Of a stretch of 16,193 nucleotides of DNA, positions 6,289 to 14,627 are shown in pieces. The notes beneath the pieces were generated by a model. The model saw only the letters and a program-made list of their open reading frames with translations, did not search any database and was not told where the DNA came from. Each line of letters opens with the position of its first letter. Position 1 is the stretch's first letter. Origin of the DNA: Synergistaceae bacterium (GTDB lineage: Bacteria > Synergistota > Synergistia > Synergistales > Aminobacteriaceae); contig JAFTBT010000169.1 of NCBI GenBank assembly GCA_017455085.1, positions 1 to 16,193 on the forward strand. The letters run 5' to 3'. The position numbers were made by a program, and so were the translations under genes.

Positions 6289-8244
6289 ATGAAACGAATA
6301 TTTTCATGCACACTAATATTATTGCTGGTGCTTGCCTCAAATTCATATGCATATGCCGCAACTTTACGGGATCTGTTCTGGGCGCGTAACTGGACACAGC
6401 TGGAAATGCAGTACAAAACCCAAAAGACCAAATCACCCAGAGATCACGGACTCATGGCTAACGCTTTCCGCTACCAAGAACGCTGGCAGGACGCACTCAA
6501 CATCATAGAGTCACAAGCTAAAAACTTCCCCGCCTCCGTCAAACCCTACGCCGACATGATGAGGGTTCTCGGCTACGAACGACTCGGCCAAACACAAAAA
6601 GCTATCACCATCTCCGAGAGTCTCTACAAAACCGCTCCGGCAGACCTGAAGTATTACGTTGCACTCGCGCAGTACAGGCTCTACAACCTCCAGCAGGACA
6701 CCCGCAGCACCATCAACGCCCTCACACGTATGCTCTCACACGCAGGCACAGACGAACGCAAAATCTACACCCTCAAGCTGTTAGTGCCGCTCTCACGAAA
6801 CGCAGACCACGCACTCCAGCTCCTCAACCTTCAGGCAGGCAGCAAGGAAGCCGCAGAAGTCCTCTCGACCATCACGACTCCGAGCAACAACGTACGCGTA
6901 GCTATGGGAGTCTACCAGTTCTCCGCAGGCAACAATCAGGCAGCACTAGAGTGGCTCAAAAACGCATCAGGACGCAAAGCACAGTACTATCGCGCGTGGT
7001 CGAACTCCAGACTCAAGAATAACGATACTGCCCTGAATCTTTGGGGAAGCCTCGCAGTCAGTGGCAACTCTTACGCCGCAAACTCAGTGTCCAGAATCGC
7101 AGCCCTCGCTAAAGACAAAGGCATGTGGGACAAGTGCATCAACGTCCTCGAAAGAGTCGCTCGTGAAAGACGCGGCAACGTTCAGGGAAGAGCTTTGCAG
7201 TCCCTCGTGAATCTCTACGGCAAAAGCAACACCAAAATGCGCGATGCTCACGAAGCACACATACTCCGGTCATTCCCAAACACTAATTACTCGTTCAATG
7301 TACTGTGGGCTCGGGCTTGGAGGAACATTGACGCAGGGAATTACGCCGAAGCTGTGAGACTCTTCAGGCAGTGTGACGCTCCCGGTGTGGCCGCATACAA
7401 ACGCGCAAGAATACTCTACTGGCTCGAACACGCACAGAGACGCGCAGGACAGGTGAAGGACGCTGACGCTACACTCGCACTCCTCAGGCGAAAATACCCC
7501 CTCACGATTTACGGGCTGCTTCACGGACCAGACATCAAGATTGTGAACGGCACTAACCCCGACCTGAATCTCAAGGCTTCGGATCTTGAGGAGTTCGGAT
7601 TCGTCAGCAACGCATACGTGAAATTATCGCGTCCCAAAGCAAGCACTAGGGAGCTTTACCGGTCTATACACCTCGCTCGCTGGTTAGGGCTTGAGGATTC
7701 TTACCAGTCAGCACGACAAATCGAGAACCTCATGACTTCACGGACTACCCTTTACCGTCAAGACTTGGAGGCACTTTACCCGAGACCCTACAAGCCTATC
7801 GTGGACGCAGCAGCAAAACAGTACGGGACTGACCCGAATTTTGTGTGGGCAATCATGAGGCAGGAGAGCGCATTCAAGCCGGACGCACGCAGTTACGTGG
7901 GGGCAGTAGGACTCATGCAGTTCATGCCAGCAACAGCACGCGAAGAAGCAAAACGTGCAGGACTCTCACGCTATGACCTCTACAACCCGAGCGACAGCAT
8001 CAGACTCGGTGCATCACATCTCGCGACACTGGGCAAAAGTTTCGGCAGGCCTGAATACGTCATGGCGGCATACAACGCTGGCGGAGGCAACACCCGAAAA
8101 TGGCTCAAGGACGGCGGAGACAGGCTAGACCTCGCACACTGGATCGAGCGCATAACTTTCACGGAGACTTGCGGCTACGTCCAGAGAGTCAGCGCAAATC
8201 TTGAGATCTACAGGCGGCTCTACAATGCCAAGCCCAAAAACTAG
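6289..8244 (+). CDS. slt: Slt-type soluble lytic murein transglycosylase
   Basis: This 651-aa periplasmic enzyme cleaves the MurNAc-GlcNAc bond of peptidoglycan to 1,6-anhydro products. It begins with a signal peptide (KRIFSC, then a leucine-rich core, then ASNSYAYA before ATLRD) with cleavage near residue 23. A long alpha-helical superhelix of TPR-like repeats follows (about 24-480), as in the doughnut domain of Slt70. The C-terminal SLT domain (about 505-651) has the catalytic glutamate E526 in MRQESAF, then SYVGAVGLMQFMPATA, the YNPSDSIRLGA block and AYNAGGGN. The ATG at 6289 is chosen because it starts the signal peptide; AAGGAG (6268-6273) lies upstream with a somewhat long gap. The possible in-frame start at 6217 would overlap the promoter. 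First gene of the plus-strand operon; its last 20 nt overlap tilS. Confidence 0.93.
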   Translation: MKRIFSCTLILLLVLASNSYAYAATLRDLFWARNWTQLEMQYKTQKTKSPRDHGLMANAFRYQERWQDALNIIESQAKNFPASVKPYADMMRVLGYERLGQTQKAITISESLYKTAPADLKYYVALAQYRLYNLQQDTRSTINALTRMLSHAGTDERKIYTLKLLVPLSRNADHALQLLNLQAGSKEAAEVLSTITTPSNNVRVAMGVYQFSAGNNQAALEWLKNASGRKAQYYRAWSNSRLKNNDTALNLWGSLAVSGNSYAANSVSRIAALAKDKGMWDKCINVLERVARERRGNVQGRALQSLVNLYGKSNTKMRDAHEAHILRSFPNTNYSFNVLWARAWRNIDAGNYAEAVRLFRQCDAPGVAAYKRARILYWLEHAQRRAGQVKDADATLALLRRKYPLTIYGLLHGPDIKIVNGTNPDLNLKASDLEEFGFVSNAYVKLSRPKASTRELYRSIHLARWLGLEDSYQSARQIENLMTSRTTLYRQDLEALYPRPYKPIVDAAAKQYGTDPNFVWAIMRQESAFKPDARSYVGAVGLMQFMPATAREEAKRAGLSRYDLYNPSDSIRLGASHLATLGKSFGRPEYVMAAYNAGGGNTRKWLKDGGDRLDLAHWIERITFTETCGYVQRVSANLEIYRRLYNAKPKN

Positions 8245-9253
8245 CAGCATACCCTTCGAGCTGTCGGACTATGTGCTGAGGAAGGCTTTCACTGATTCCG
8301 GAAAACGTCAGGGGTGGATCGACTCGGCACATATCATCGCGGCTGTGTCCGGAGGAGGGGACTCGATTGCTCTGTTGTGGTTGTGCAGTCAGTTCTACGC
8401 AGGGAAAATCACGGCTCTCCACATAAATCACGGTATACGAGGCCAAGAATCTGACGGGGACGAAAAATTTACGGCCAAGTTTGCGCAGAGTTTAGGGTGC
8501 GAGTTCGTGAGCGTAGGTGTGAGCGTACCCACATCCAGACACAAAGGAGAGTCACTAGAGTCCGCAGCAAGAAGACTCCGGCATGAAGGCATATGCTCTT
8601 CCGCAAAAAAGCTCGGAGTCCGGACGGTGTTGCTTGGTCACAATCGGGATGACTTGGCCGAGACGGTGATGTTCAACATTTTGCGAGGAACAGGGATTCG
8701 GGGTGCTGTGGGCATGACGGAATGCAGCGAACTCGACGGCGTGAAGTTTTGCCGGCCATTGCTGGGAATGAGGCGCGAATTTCTCAGGGAGATTCTCCGT
8801 GTCAGGGGACTCACTTGGCGCGAGGACAGCACCAACAATGACGAGGCATATACACGCAACTACATACGCCTGAAGTTATTGCCGGCCATTGAGCAAAATA
8901 TCAACGCATCAGCCGTAGAACACCTTGCACGTTTTGGGGAGGACATGAGGCCGGTTAGGGAGCATGAGGACGAAATCAGCGCAAAGCTCTTCACCGAATG
9001 CAGGGAGTCAGAATCACAAGAGGGCTATTCCCTGACGCTGAACGCCAAAAAACTCCGGAAACTCTCTGCTGACGAAATAGCACTAGTGATCCGTGAGGCA
9101 GGAAGACGACTCGGACTCAGGACATTAGCGCGCAAAAGGTGCGATGAATTTGTGGGGCTGATCATGAATCGCGGAGGGTTTGTATTTCAATGGTGCGGTG
9201 ACGTAAAAATTACATGCAGGAATGGCAAAATCATAATACATAACGAAATTTGA
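8225..9253 (+). CDS. tilS: tRNA(Ile)-lysidine synthetase
   Basis: This is a 342-aa PP-loop ATPase that attaches lysine to C34 of the CAU-anticodon tRNA-Ile, switching its codon to AUA and its identity to Ile. The PP-loop is SGGGDS (42-47), followed by the TilS marker stretches LHINHGIRG, SLESAARRLRHE, LLGHNRDDLAET and RGTGIRG, the REDSTN block, and RNYIRLKLLP at the end of the catalytic domain. A short C-terminal domain (GGFVFQWCGDVKITCRNGKI) is reduced compared with E. coli TilS (432 aa) but is common in short bacterial forms. I prefer the ATG at 8225, with AGGCGG 7 nt upstream, over an in-frame TTG at 8201. The start lies inside the slt 3' end, so the genes are coupled. It should be essential. 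Confidence 0.95.
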   Translation: MPSPKTSSIPFELSDYVLRKAFTDSGKRQGWIDSAHIIAAVSGGGDSIALLWLCSQFYAGKITALHINHGIRGQESDGDEKFTAKFAQSLGCEFVSVGVSVPTSRHKGESLESAARRLRHEGICSSAKKLGVRTVLLGHNRDDLAETVMFNILRGTGIRGAVGMTECSELDGVKFCRPLLGMRREFLREILRVRGLTWREDSTNNDEAYTRNYIRLKLLPAIEQNINASAVEHLARFGEDMRPVREHEDEISAKLFTECRESESQEGYSLTLNAKKLRKLSADEIALVIREAGRRLGLRTLARKRCDEFVGLIMNRGGFVFQWCGDVKITCRNGKIIIHNEI

Positions 9254-9276
9254 CAGGAGAGACAGAATAATTATAT

Positions 9277-11727
9277 ATGAACATACACGACATTAACACA
9301 CGCTGTGAAGAATTACGGCGATTGCTCGAACAAAAGGCCGAAGAATTACGTCTTCAGACACTCCTCAAGGACATTGACGCAAAACGCACGGACTGGGAAC
9401 GCAGAAATTCCCTGTTTGTCCCGCAACGCCAGAGACTCGAACGCGGAGGCAAGGCTCTAGAGCTTGGGGAAATCTACGAATCCATCAAGGAGCTGCGAAT
9501 CCAACGCGACAAGGCCAAGATCCGACAGTCATCTTTGCGTGACGACATGATCGCCGTACGTACTGACCTCCAGAACGCAGAAGAAGCTCTAACCCTCATT
9601 GAGGCAGAATATCGCGACAAACTCACCGAACAGACTAAGCTCGAAAACACAGCCCAGAGAGTCCGGACGCTTGACGAACAAATCGCTGACAGGCAGGAAG
9701 CCGCCATACAGGCCCGTAAAGATTTCGAGGAGGCAGAACAGAAACTCAAGGAGTGCGTGGAGAGAGTCGAGGTCTCACAGATTGAGCTGGTGAAGATTGA
9801 GGTTGCATTGCGTGAGGCCAGAAAGTTTTTGCAGCAACATGCATCAGACGAGAAATTAGGGACGGGGCTGTCTGGGATTCAGAAGTGCTTCACGATGTAC
9901 GAACAGGCCGAAGAAAAACGTGTAACCCTCAAAGAATCGTGGGGTAAGGCCCTCCAGAAAAAGCAGGCGGCTCAAAGTGTCCTCAACGACAGAGAAGCCA
10001 TGTTGTCGGATGTGTCGCACAGGTACTCGGTGCTTGAGAAGAATTACGCGCGGGCTAGAGCATTCTATGAGAGCACTCTCAAGGGCAAAAGCATTTCCGA
10101 GTGGCGGGAGATATGCGAACGGGACATCAAGCGACTCGCAGAACTGGATGAAGTCTACAAAAAGTTTCAGGAGTTGCGAAACCTTGAGGCAAAACTCAAG
10201 AATCTTCAGGAGGCTAGACTCAGAATCCAGCAGGAAACAAGAAGCCTAAACATCCGTGACGTTGAACAGTCCGGGAAAATTCAGGAGATGCAGGACGAAG
10301 TTGCCAGACTCGAAAAACGCGTTGCACTCCTCCACAGAATCGAGGACCTTGACGCAGTACGAGAGCTGTTGCAGGACGGCGCACCCTGCCCACTTTGCGG
10401 CTCTATGACTCATCCGTACACTTCCGGAAAATTGGTGCCAGACCCAGAAGAGATCCACAGGCAGCTCGCGGAATCACAGAAGGCCTTGAACGAACTCCGC
10501 GACGAACTCACCACACGACAGACCAGAACAGGCAGACTCAATGACGAAATAGCCTCGATAGTTCGTGACGAAGCAGACCTACGCGAAAAAGTCAACGCCG
10601 TCAACGCAGAAATCTCTACTCGTGTATCACTGCTAGGGCTGAGATTCGGGGCAGGGATATCGCCGTTTGAGGAGCTTGACCGCGCTAGACAGAAGACCCG
10701 TGACTCACTGCAGCTCGCCAGAAACGCCGCAGACACCGCAGAAGCAGCAGAGCATGACATGAAGGCCGCAGCCGATGAGCTGGAAAAGATTCGGGAGACT
10801 CGCAGAGAAGTCAGCAAATTCCATCAGGATGCACTTTTCGCGTTGCAGTCAGAGAAATCCAAAGAAGAACAGTATACCGGAGAGAGCAAGACTCAGGAGG
10901 AAATAGTACACAGCCTCAAACGTGAGCTGATCTCGCAGATTATGCCCTTTGGCTACAAGACTCTTCCGGACAAGAATCCCGGCGCAGTTGTCGATGTACT
11001 CGTGAAGCGTTGGGCGGATTGGCAGGACGGCGCAAAGAAAGCTGACGAACTGGAACGTGAATTGTCGGCAGCTCAGGCGAAAATGTCGACCCTCAGGAAG
11101 GAACAGGAAGGACTCCGGCAACGGCGCGAGGAGTGTGTGAGCAGGCTCAAGGCTGTAGAAGCGGACAGGGACACCGTGAAGCAGCAGAGGGTGATTCTGT
11201 TCGAGTCACGCAATCCTGATGACGAGACCGCAAGGATGACTCGGACAGTTGAGGAGCTCCGCAAACAGCTCAACGAACGCAGAGAGTCACGCAACGAGAA
11301 AGTCGCAGCTCTCGACAGGATCATGACGGCAGTACACACCCTAGAGACGGAGATGGCTACAGGACGCGAGGACCTCCAGAAGCACGAGATAACCTTCAGC
11401 AAGAAATTATTGGCACTGGGTTTCAGGAATGAGGAGGACTATTCTGCGGCACTGCTCACTCCTGACGAACGAAGGGACTTGCAGGAAAAACTTCGCGAAC
11501 TCAGGCAGACGGATTTCGACTTGCAGACACAGCGAGAAAATACTCGTGCGGAGATTCTCAGGCTTCAGGCTGACGGTGCAAAACTCGATACGCAGGAACT
11601 CAACGCGAAGGCCAAAGCTCTGAAGGCAGATATAGACTCTTTGCGTGTAGACGAGAGACCCTCAGGGGAAATAGTATCTGCATTGAGAGAACTGATGCTG
11701 ACGTGCGGCCTTGAGGAGGTATTTTAG
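9277..11727 (+). CDS. SbcC/Rad50-like zinc-hook coiled-coil protein lacking the ATPase lobes
   Basis: This 816-aa, highly charged, almost wholly coiled-coil protein has a central hook CPLCGSMTHP (C371 and C374, H379), the SbcC/Rad50 zinc hook by which two molecules join through a shared zinc. The N-terminal arm is residues 1-370 and the C-terminal arm about 381-816, with GFRNEEDYSAALL (about 713-725) as in SbcC descending coils. Absent are the N-terminal Walker A P-loop and the C-terminal Q-loop, LSGGE signature and Walker B found in SbcC (about 1050 aa). The protein starts where the SbcC coil starts (LEQK, then LERGGKALELGEIYESI) and ends where the coil would end. TilS lies 23 nt upstream and a GNAT gene 2 nt downstream, so the lobes are not encoded alongside. 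The ribosome site AGGAGA is 16 nt from the ATG, which is long. No SbcD nuclease is adjacent. Family relation is confident; the job of a headless form is unknown. Confidence 0.8.
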   Translation: MNIHDINTRCEELRRLLEQKAEELRLQTLLKDIDAKRTDWERRNSLFVPQRQRLERGGKALELGEIYESIKELRIQRDKAKIRQSSLRDDMIAVRTDLQNAEEALTLIEAEYRDKLTEQTKLENTAQRVRTLDEQIADRQEAAIQARKDFEEAEQKLKECVERVEVSQIELVKIEVALREARKFLQQHASDEKLGTGLSGIQKCFTMYEQAEEKRVTLKESWGKALQKKQAAQSVLNDREAMLSDVSHRYSVLEKNYARARAFYESTLKGKSISEWREICERDIKRLAELDEVYKKFQELRNLEAKLKNLQEARLRIQQETRSLNIRDVEQSGKIQEMQDEVARLEKRVALLHRIEDLDAVRELLQDGAPCPLCGSMTHPYTSGKLVPDPEEIHRQLAESQKALNELRDELTTRQTRTGRLNDEIASIVRDEADLREKVNAVNAEISTRVSLLGLRFGAGISPFEELDRARQKTRDSLQLARNAADTAEAAEHDMKAAADELEKIRETRREVSKFHQDALFALQSEKSKEEQYTGESKTQEEIVHSLKRELISQIMPFGYKTLPDKNPGAVVDVLVKRWADWQDGAKKADELERELSAAQAKMSTLRKEQEGLRQRREECVSRLKAVEADRDTVKQQRVILFESRNPDDETARMTRTVEELRKQLNERRESRNEKVAALDRIMTAVHTLETEMATGREDLQKHEITFSKKLLALGFRNEEDYSAALLTPDERRDLQEKLRELRQTDFDLQTQRENTRAEILRLQADGAKLDTQELNAKAKALKADIDSLRVDERPSGEIVSALRELMLTCGLEEVF

Positions 11728-11729
11728 CG

Positions 11730-12488
11730 ATGGATAGCAATGTTATCATCTGGGGGAGTTTGCGATTCTTCATTGATACCCTGAAGCATTTACCCGTAAG
11801 CGAAATTTTGCCCCTCAGCGAAAACGGAAGCTGTTGTGTCTCGACTGGGACAGCCTCCGAAAACTGGGTGTACTGCCCCGAACGTGAGATCACTCCGGAG
11901 ATCGTGAATGACGTTGTGAGATTCTTCGGTGAACGTGATGAAGCGTTTATGTGGCCTGTGTATGCAGATTCTGACTCTAACAGTGAGATTCTGGAGGGTG
12001 CAGGTGTGACTCACGCTGGTGACTTGACGGCGATGTGCCTTGCTCCGGAAAAAGTATCGCTGCGTGTGCAGGAGGGCGTAACGTTTGAGGGCGTAACCAG
12101 TGAGAACGCTGGAGTGTGGACAAAAACTATGTGGCTGGGCTTCGGCGGAGAGGGGGACGTTCCGGAAGAGTATTGCAGGTTTGCGGGTGCGCTGGCATGT
12201 AGCAGGGAGAATGTATCTCTGTTTGCGACCAAGTGTTGCGGGAAATATGCGGGGACGTTTGCTGTAACACATGAGCCGGAATTTATGGGAGTGTATTACT
12301 TTGCGACAGTGCCCAGCTTTCGCAGGAAGGGTATAGCTTCGGCGATGATGACCGAGATTTGCAGGCTCTCAGCAGGAAAGAGAATAGTGTTGCAGGCCAC
12401 GCCTACAGGAGCGAAATTCTACAGGGCTTTCGGCTTCACAGAACTTTTCAGGATTCCGGTGTACTCAACCGACAGCGATATACTCTAA
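11730..12488 (+). CDS. GNAT-family N-acetyltransferase
   Basis: This 252-aa protein's C-terminal half (about 118-245) is a GNAT domain. Strand beta-4 is MGVYYFATVPSFR, followed by the acetyl-CoA pyrophosphate-binding loop RRKGIA (198-203) and the helix SAMMTEICR, then ATPTGAKFYRAFGF (223-236), the usual C-terminal GNAT block. The N-terminal half (1-117) is not recognised but has ENWVYCPEREITPEI and looks like the degenerate first domain of two-domain GNATs. It would transfer an acetyl group from acetyl-CoA to an amine or protein; the substrate cannot be predicted. A near-perfect ribosome site GAGGAGGT (11713-11720) lies inside the end of the zinc-hook gene, 9 nt before the ATG. The 2-nt gap shows they are co-transcribed. 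Last gene of the slt operon. Confidence 0.85.
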   Translation: MDSNVIIWGSLRFFIDTLKHLPVSEILPLSENGSCCVSTGTASENWVYCPEREITPEIVNDVVRFFGERDEAFMWPVYADSDSNSEILEGAGVTHAGDLTAMCLAPEKVSLRVQEGVTFEGVTSENAGVWTKTMWLGFGGEGDVPEEYCRFAGALACSRENVSLFATKCCGKYAGTFAVTHEPEFMGVYYFATVPSFRRKGIASAMMTEICRLSAGKRIVLQATPTGAKFYRAFGFTELFRIPVYSTDSDIL

Positions 12489-12493
12489 AACAA

Positions 12494-12530
12494 ATTCAGG
12501 GGCTGGAAACTTGACTCCTAACCCCTGAAT
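12494..12530. terminator. Hairpin terminator between convergent genes
   Basis: ATTCAGGGG (12494-12502) and CCCCTGAAT (12522-12530) form a perfect 9-bp stem with a 19-nt loop, between the GNAT gene (plus) and nhaC (minus). On the minus strand the stem is followed by TTGTTTTAG, a fair U-tract, so it should terminate nhaC. On the plus strand only CACTAATCG follows, so it is weaker there. A second small hairpin with arms TGCC/GGCA (12558-12571) lies just after the nhaC stop. Confidence 0.6.
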
Positions 12531-12585
12531 CACTAATCGTTATCCGTTACTCAGAAATGCCTGCTGTGGCAGAAAACACACACCC

Positions 12586-14172
12586 TCACTCAGCAATGGC
12601 CGCTGTGTCCGGAATAAACACCTTACCCGTCTCCGGCTCCTCATCCTTGTAGATTATCGCCAGCCCCAGCCACGTCATCGCAAACGCTACAAACGGGTTC
12701 AGCCAGTTCGTGAAGCAGTACGGCAGGTAGTCCAGCGTCGCAACACCAAGCACAGAGCTCACGTACACTCCGCATGTGTTCCAGGGCACTAATACGCTCG
12801 TCATCGTGCCAGAATCTTCCAGTGAGCGCGACAACATAACAGGATGCAGTTTCTTTCCGTTCTGCCATGTCCGTTCGTCAAATGCACGCTTGAACATTCT
12901 GCCGGGTACTATGATCGACAAATACTGCTCACTCAGAAACACATTCGCCAAAAATGCCGAAGCCAGCACCGAGCCGATCATCCCTGCAACGGTCTTCACG
13001 TGCTGCATCAACGCGTCGAGTATCACGTCCAAGAAGCCGCACACCTCCATGATTCCGCCCAACGACAGCGCAACCACGATCAAGCATATCGTCTCAAGCA
13101 TCGAGGTCATTCCTCCGCGAGTGAACAGCTGCGTCAACAGTTTGCCCACCTGCGCGAAAACATCAGCCGTTACGCTCAGTGCAGGACTCCCGGCCGTGAA
13201 TGCCTCCGTGAATGACGACGTGATCGCTCCCATTGCCTCAGGTGTCGCAGCCTCAGCGAATGCTCCCAAGTGTTCAGGAACATAGCCCGAGAATAGCACC
13301 TCAAGTGCCTCGTGCGCTCCAGAACCACGAACAAGAGTCAGTATCAGGCTCGCTGTTATGCCTGCAACTATGCCGGGTATCGCGGGTATCTTCATCACTG
13401 CCATAGCTATGACCGTAAGCGGCGGGATGAATGCCCACAACGATATGTTGAACTCCGCGCGCATCATGCTCTGTATCAGGGCTATACGTCCTCCGTCTGA
13501 ACCCTGCGCAGAACTTCCCATCATGAAGGCGATTACTGCGGTGATGGCCAGCGTCGGAAGAGTCGAACTCATCATTGCGCGGACATGCTCGAAAAGTTCA
13601 CTGCCTGCTACTGCGGGTGCAAGGTTAGTCGTGTCCGAAAGTGGGGAGACCTTGTCGCCGAAGTATGCTCCGGAAATTACGAACCCCGCCGTGATCGGGA
13701 GAGGCAGACCGAGTCCGGCACTTATGCCGATGAGCGCAACACCGACCGTTGAGCTTGTGGTCCAGCAGCAGCCTGTAGCTATAGCCACGACTACGCTGAT
13801 GATCAGCGCGGCCAAGTAGAAATATCTCGGTGTCATGACTTCGAGGCCGTAGTAGATCATTGTGGCGACGACTCCACTCTGAATCCATGAGCCGACAAGA
13901 CAGCCTACGAGTACGAGAATCACTATTGCCTGAATGGAGACCTGAATAGCTCCGGCCATGCCTTTTTCGAGGTCGGACCATGAGCGTTTGAGGTAGAGAG
14001 TGCCAACGAGGGCTGCAAATATGGTTGCGAAGAGAAGGGGGACTTGTGCGGGGAGGCCTAAGCCGAAGTGTGAGCCGGATGCGAGTTCGACATCAACCAC
14101 TCCGAACGTAACTATGAGCGCACTAACAAGGAGCACAAAAATCGAAAGTATGAGACTGGGACGCTTGCACAA
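12586..14172 (-). CDS. nhaC: NhaC-family Na+/H+ antiporter
   Basis: This is a very hydrophobic protein of 528 aa from the chosen start, with about 12 predicted membrane segments. It belongs to the NhaC antiporter family, which exchanges Na+ for H+ at the inner membrane. In numbering from an alternative TTG at 14187, the signature stretch FGDKVSPLSDTTNLAP is at 176-191, followed later by SLEDSGTMTSVLVPWNTCG near the C-terminus. The first segment is SLILSIFVLLVSALIVTFGVV. I place the start at the TTG at 14172 because GGAGGA (14180-14185) lies 7 nt upstream; the TTG at 14187 would overlap that ribosome site. Related members exchange malate or lactate (MleN), so an organic anion role remains possible. 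It is divergent from a LysR-type regulator that may control it. Monocistronic, ending at a hairpin. Confidence 0.9.
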   Translation of the reverse strand: MCKRPSLILSIFVLLVSALIVTFGVVDVELASGSHFGLGLPAQVPLLFATIFAALVGTLYLKRSWSDLEKGMAGAIQVSIQAIVILVLVGCLVGSWIQSGVVATMIYYGLEVMTPRYFYLAALIISVVVAIATGCCWTTSSTVGVALIGISAGLGLPLPITAGFVISGAYFGDKVSPLSDTTNLAPAVAGSELFEHVRAMMSSTLPTLAITAVIAFMMGSSAQGSDGGRIALIQSMMRAEFNISLWAFIPPLTVIAMAVMKIPAIPGIVAGITASLILTLVRGSGAHEALEVLFSGYVPEHLGAFAEAATPEAMGAITSSFTEAFTAGSPALSVTADVFAQVGKLLTQLFTRGGMTSMLETICLIVVALSLGGIMEVCGFLDVILDALMQHVKTVAGMIGSVLASAFLANVFLSEQYLSIIVPGRMFKRAFDERTWQNGKKLHPVMLSRSLEDSGTMTSVLVPWNTCGVYVSSVLGVATLDYLPYCFTNWLNPFVAFAMTWLGLAIIYKDEEPETGKVFIPDTAAIAE

Positions 14173-14179
14173 ATAACAT

Positions 14180-14185
14180 TCCTCC
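14180..14185 (-). promoter_or_regulatory. Ribosome binding site setting the nhaC start
   Basis: GGAGGA on the minus strand lies 7 nt before the TTG at 14172 and decides the start in favour of this TTG over the in-frame TTG at 14187. An ATG lying between them is out of frame and its reading frame closes after 18 codons. Confidence 0.75.
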
Positions 14186-14308
14186 AATATGAGAGATGAG
14201 AATAATACTTTGTACTACTCTCCGACTATTCACGACAGTGTCCGCCAGAACTAGAGGAATATACTTTTTGCCTATTGGTCTTGCCGGTTTAATTCGAAGA
14301 TCGCGCAA

Positions 14309-14336
14309 ATTGTAGAACATTTTCATGAAATTGCAA
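14309..14336 (-). promoter_or_regulatory. Candidate nhaC promoter
   Basis: On the minus strand TTGCAA (14331-14336) and TACAAT (14309-14314) are separated by 16 nt, a good sigma-70 match. Transcription would start near 14302, giving a leader of about 130 nt. The -35 lies inside the palindrome ATTGCAAT (14330-14337), and AAATTGCAA occurs again at 14406-14414 or nearby, so a regulator could bind here. A perfect TATAAT at 14476-14481 on the same strand, with a poor -35, would be a second, more upstream start. Confidence 0.5.
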
Positions 14337-14357
14337 TATAAATACTCATAAACACAA

Positions 14358-14395
14358 TTAAGGAAGATAAGAATCAGCCTTCTCATCTCCCTTAA
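14358..14395 (-). repeat. Inverted repeat forming a 16-bp RNA hairpin in the nhaC-lysR gap
   Basis: The arms TTAAGGAAGATAAGAA (14358-14373) and TTCTCATCTCCCTTAA (14380-14395) flank the 6-nt loop TCAGCC. Read as plus-strand sequence the stem has two A-C mismatches; read as minus-strand RNA both become G-U pairs, so all 16 positions pair. The minus-strand 3' flank is TTGTGTTT, a weak U-tract. The rest of the 455-bp gap between nhaC and lysR (14173-14627) is AT-rich and shows no gene. Confidence 0.6.
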
Positions 14396-14612
14396 ACAAT
14401 AGGTAAAATTGCAAATCGTAAACGAGGGGAATGCATAAGAGCCTTCCTAAAAATACGTTTGTCTTAGCAGAAAGCATTATAGAAATCATGCGAGTCGTTA
14501 GGAATAATCAACATGTATAAATCTAGATTATGTATTTTGATAATAGATGATTGCCGGTTTTGAGTATTCCGTGATAAAAACTTTTTGGCTAGCATTTATC
14601 GGTAAATGTCAC

Positions 14613-14618
14613 AGGGGG
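14613..14618 (+). promoter_or_regulatory. Ribosome binding site setting the lysR-type start
   Basis: AGGGGG lies 9 nt before the TTG at 14628. This fits a start that gives the usual LysR N-terminus (NILHMKYAVEVANAGSLN). The upstream ATG at 14547 and the downstream ATG at 14643 have no comparable site. Confidence 0.7.
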
Positions 14619-14627
14619 CGTAAAATT

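Noticed and set aside
9277..11727. Full SbcC nuclease subunit or SMC protein
   Set aside because: No Walker A, signature or Walker B is present; the CPLCGS hook argues against an SMC hinge, and no sbcD is adjacent.
12776..13819. Plus-strand ORFs opposite nhaC
   Set aside because: They mirror the antiporter gene on the other strand; their Ser/Thr/Ala-rich composition is what antisense of membrane protein codons gives.
14123..14386. Small minus-strand ORF in the nhaC upstream region
   Set aside because: It runs through the nhaC promoter and ribosome site, and its end overlaps nhaC in another frame; no recognisable protein.
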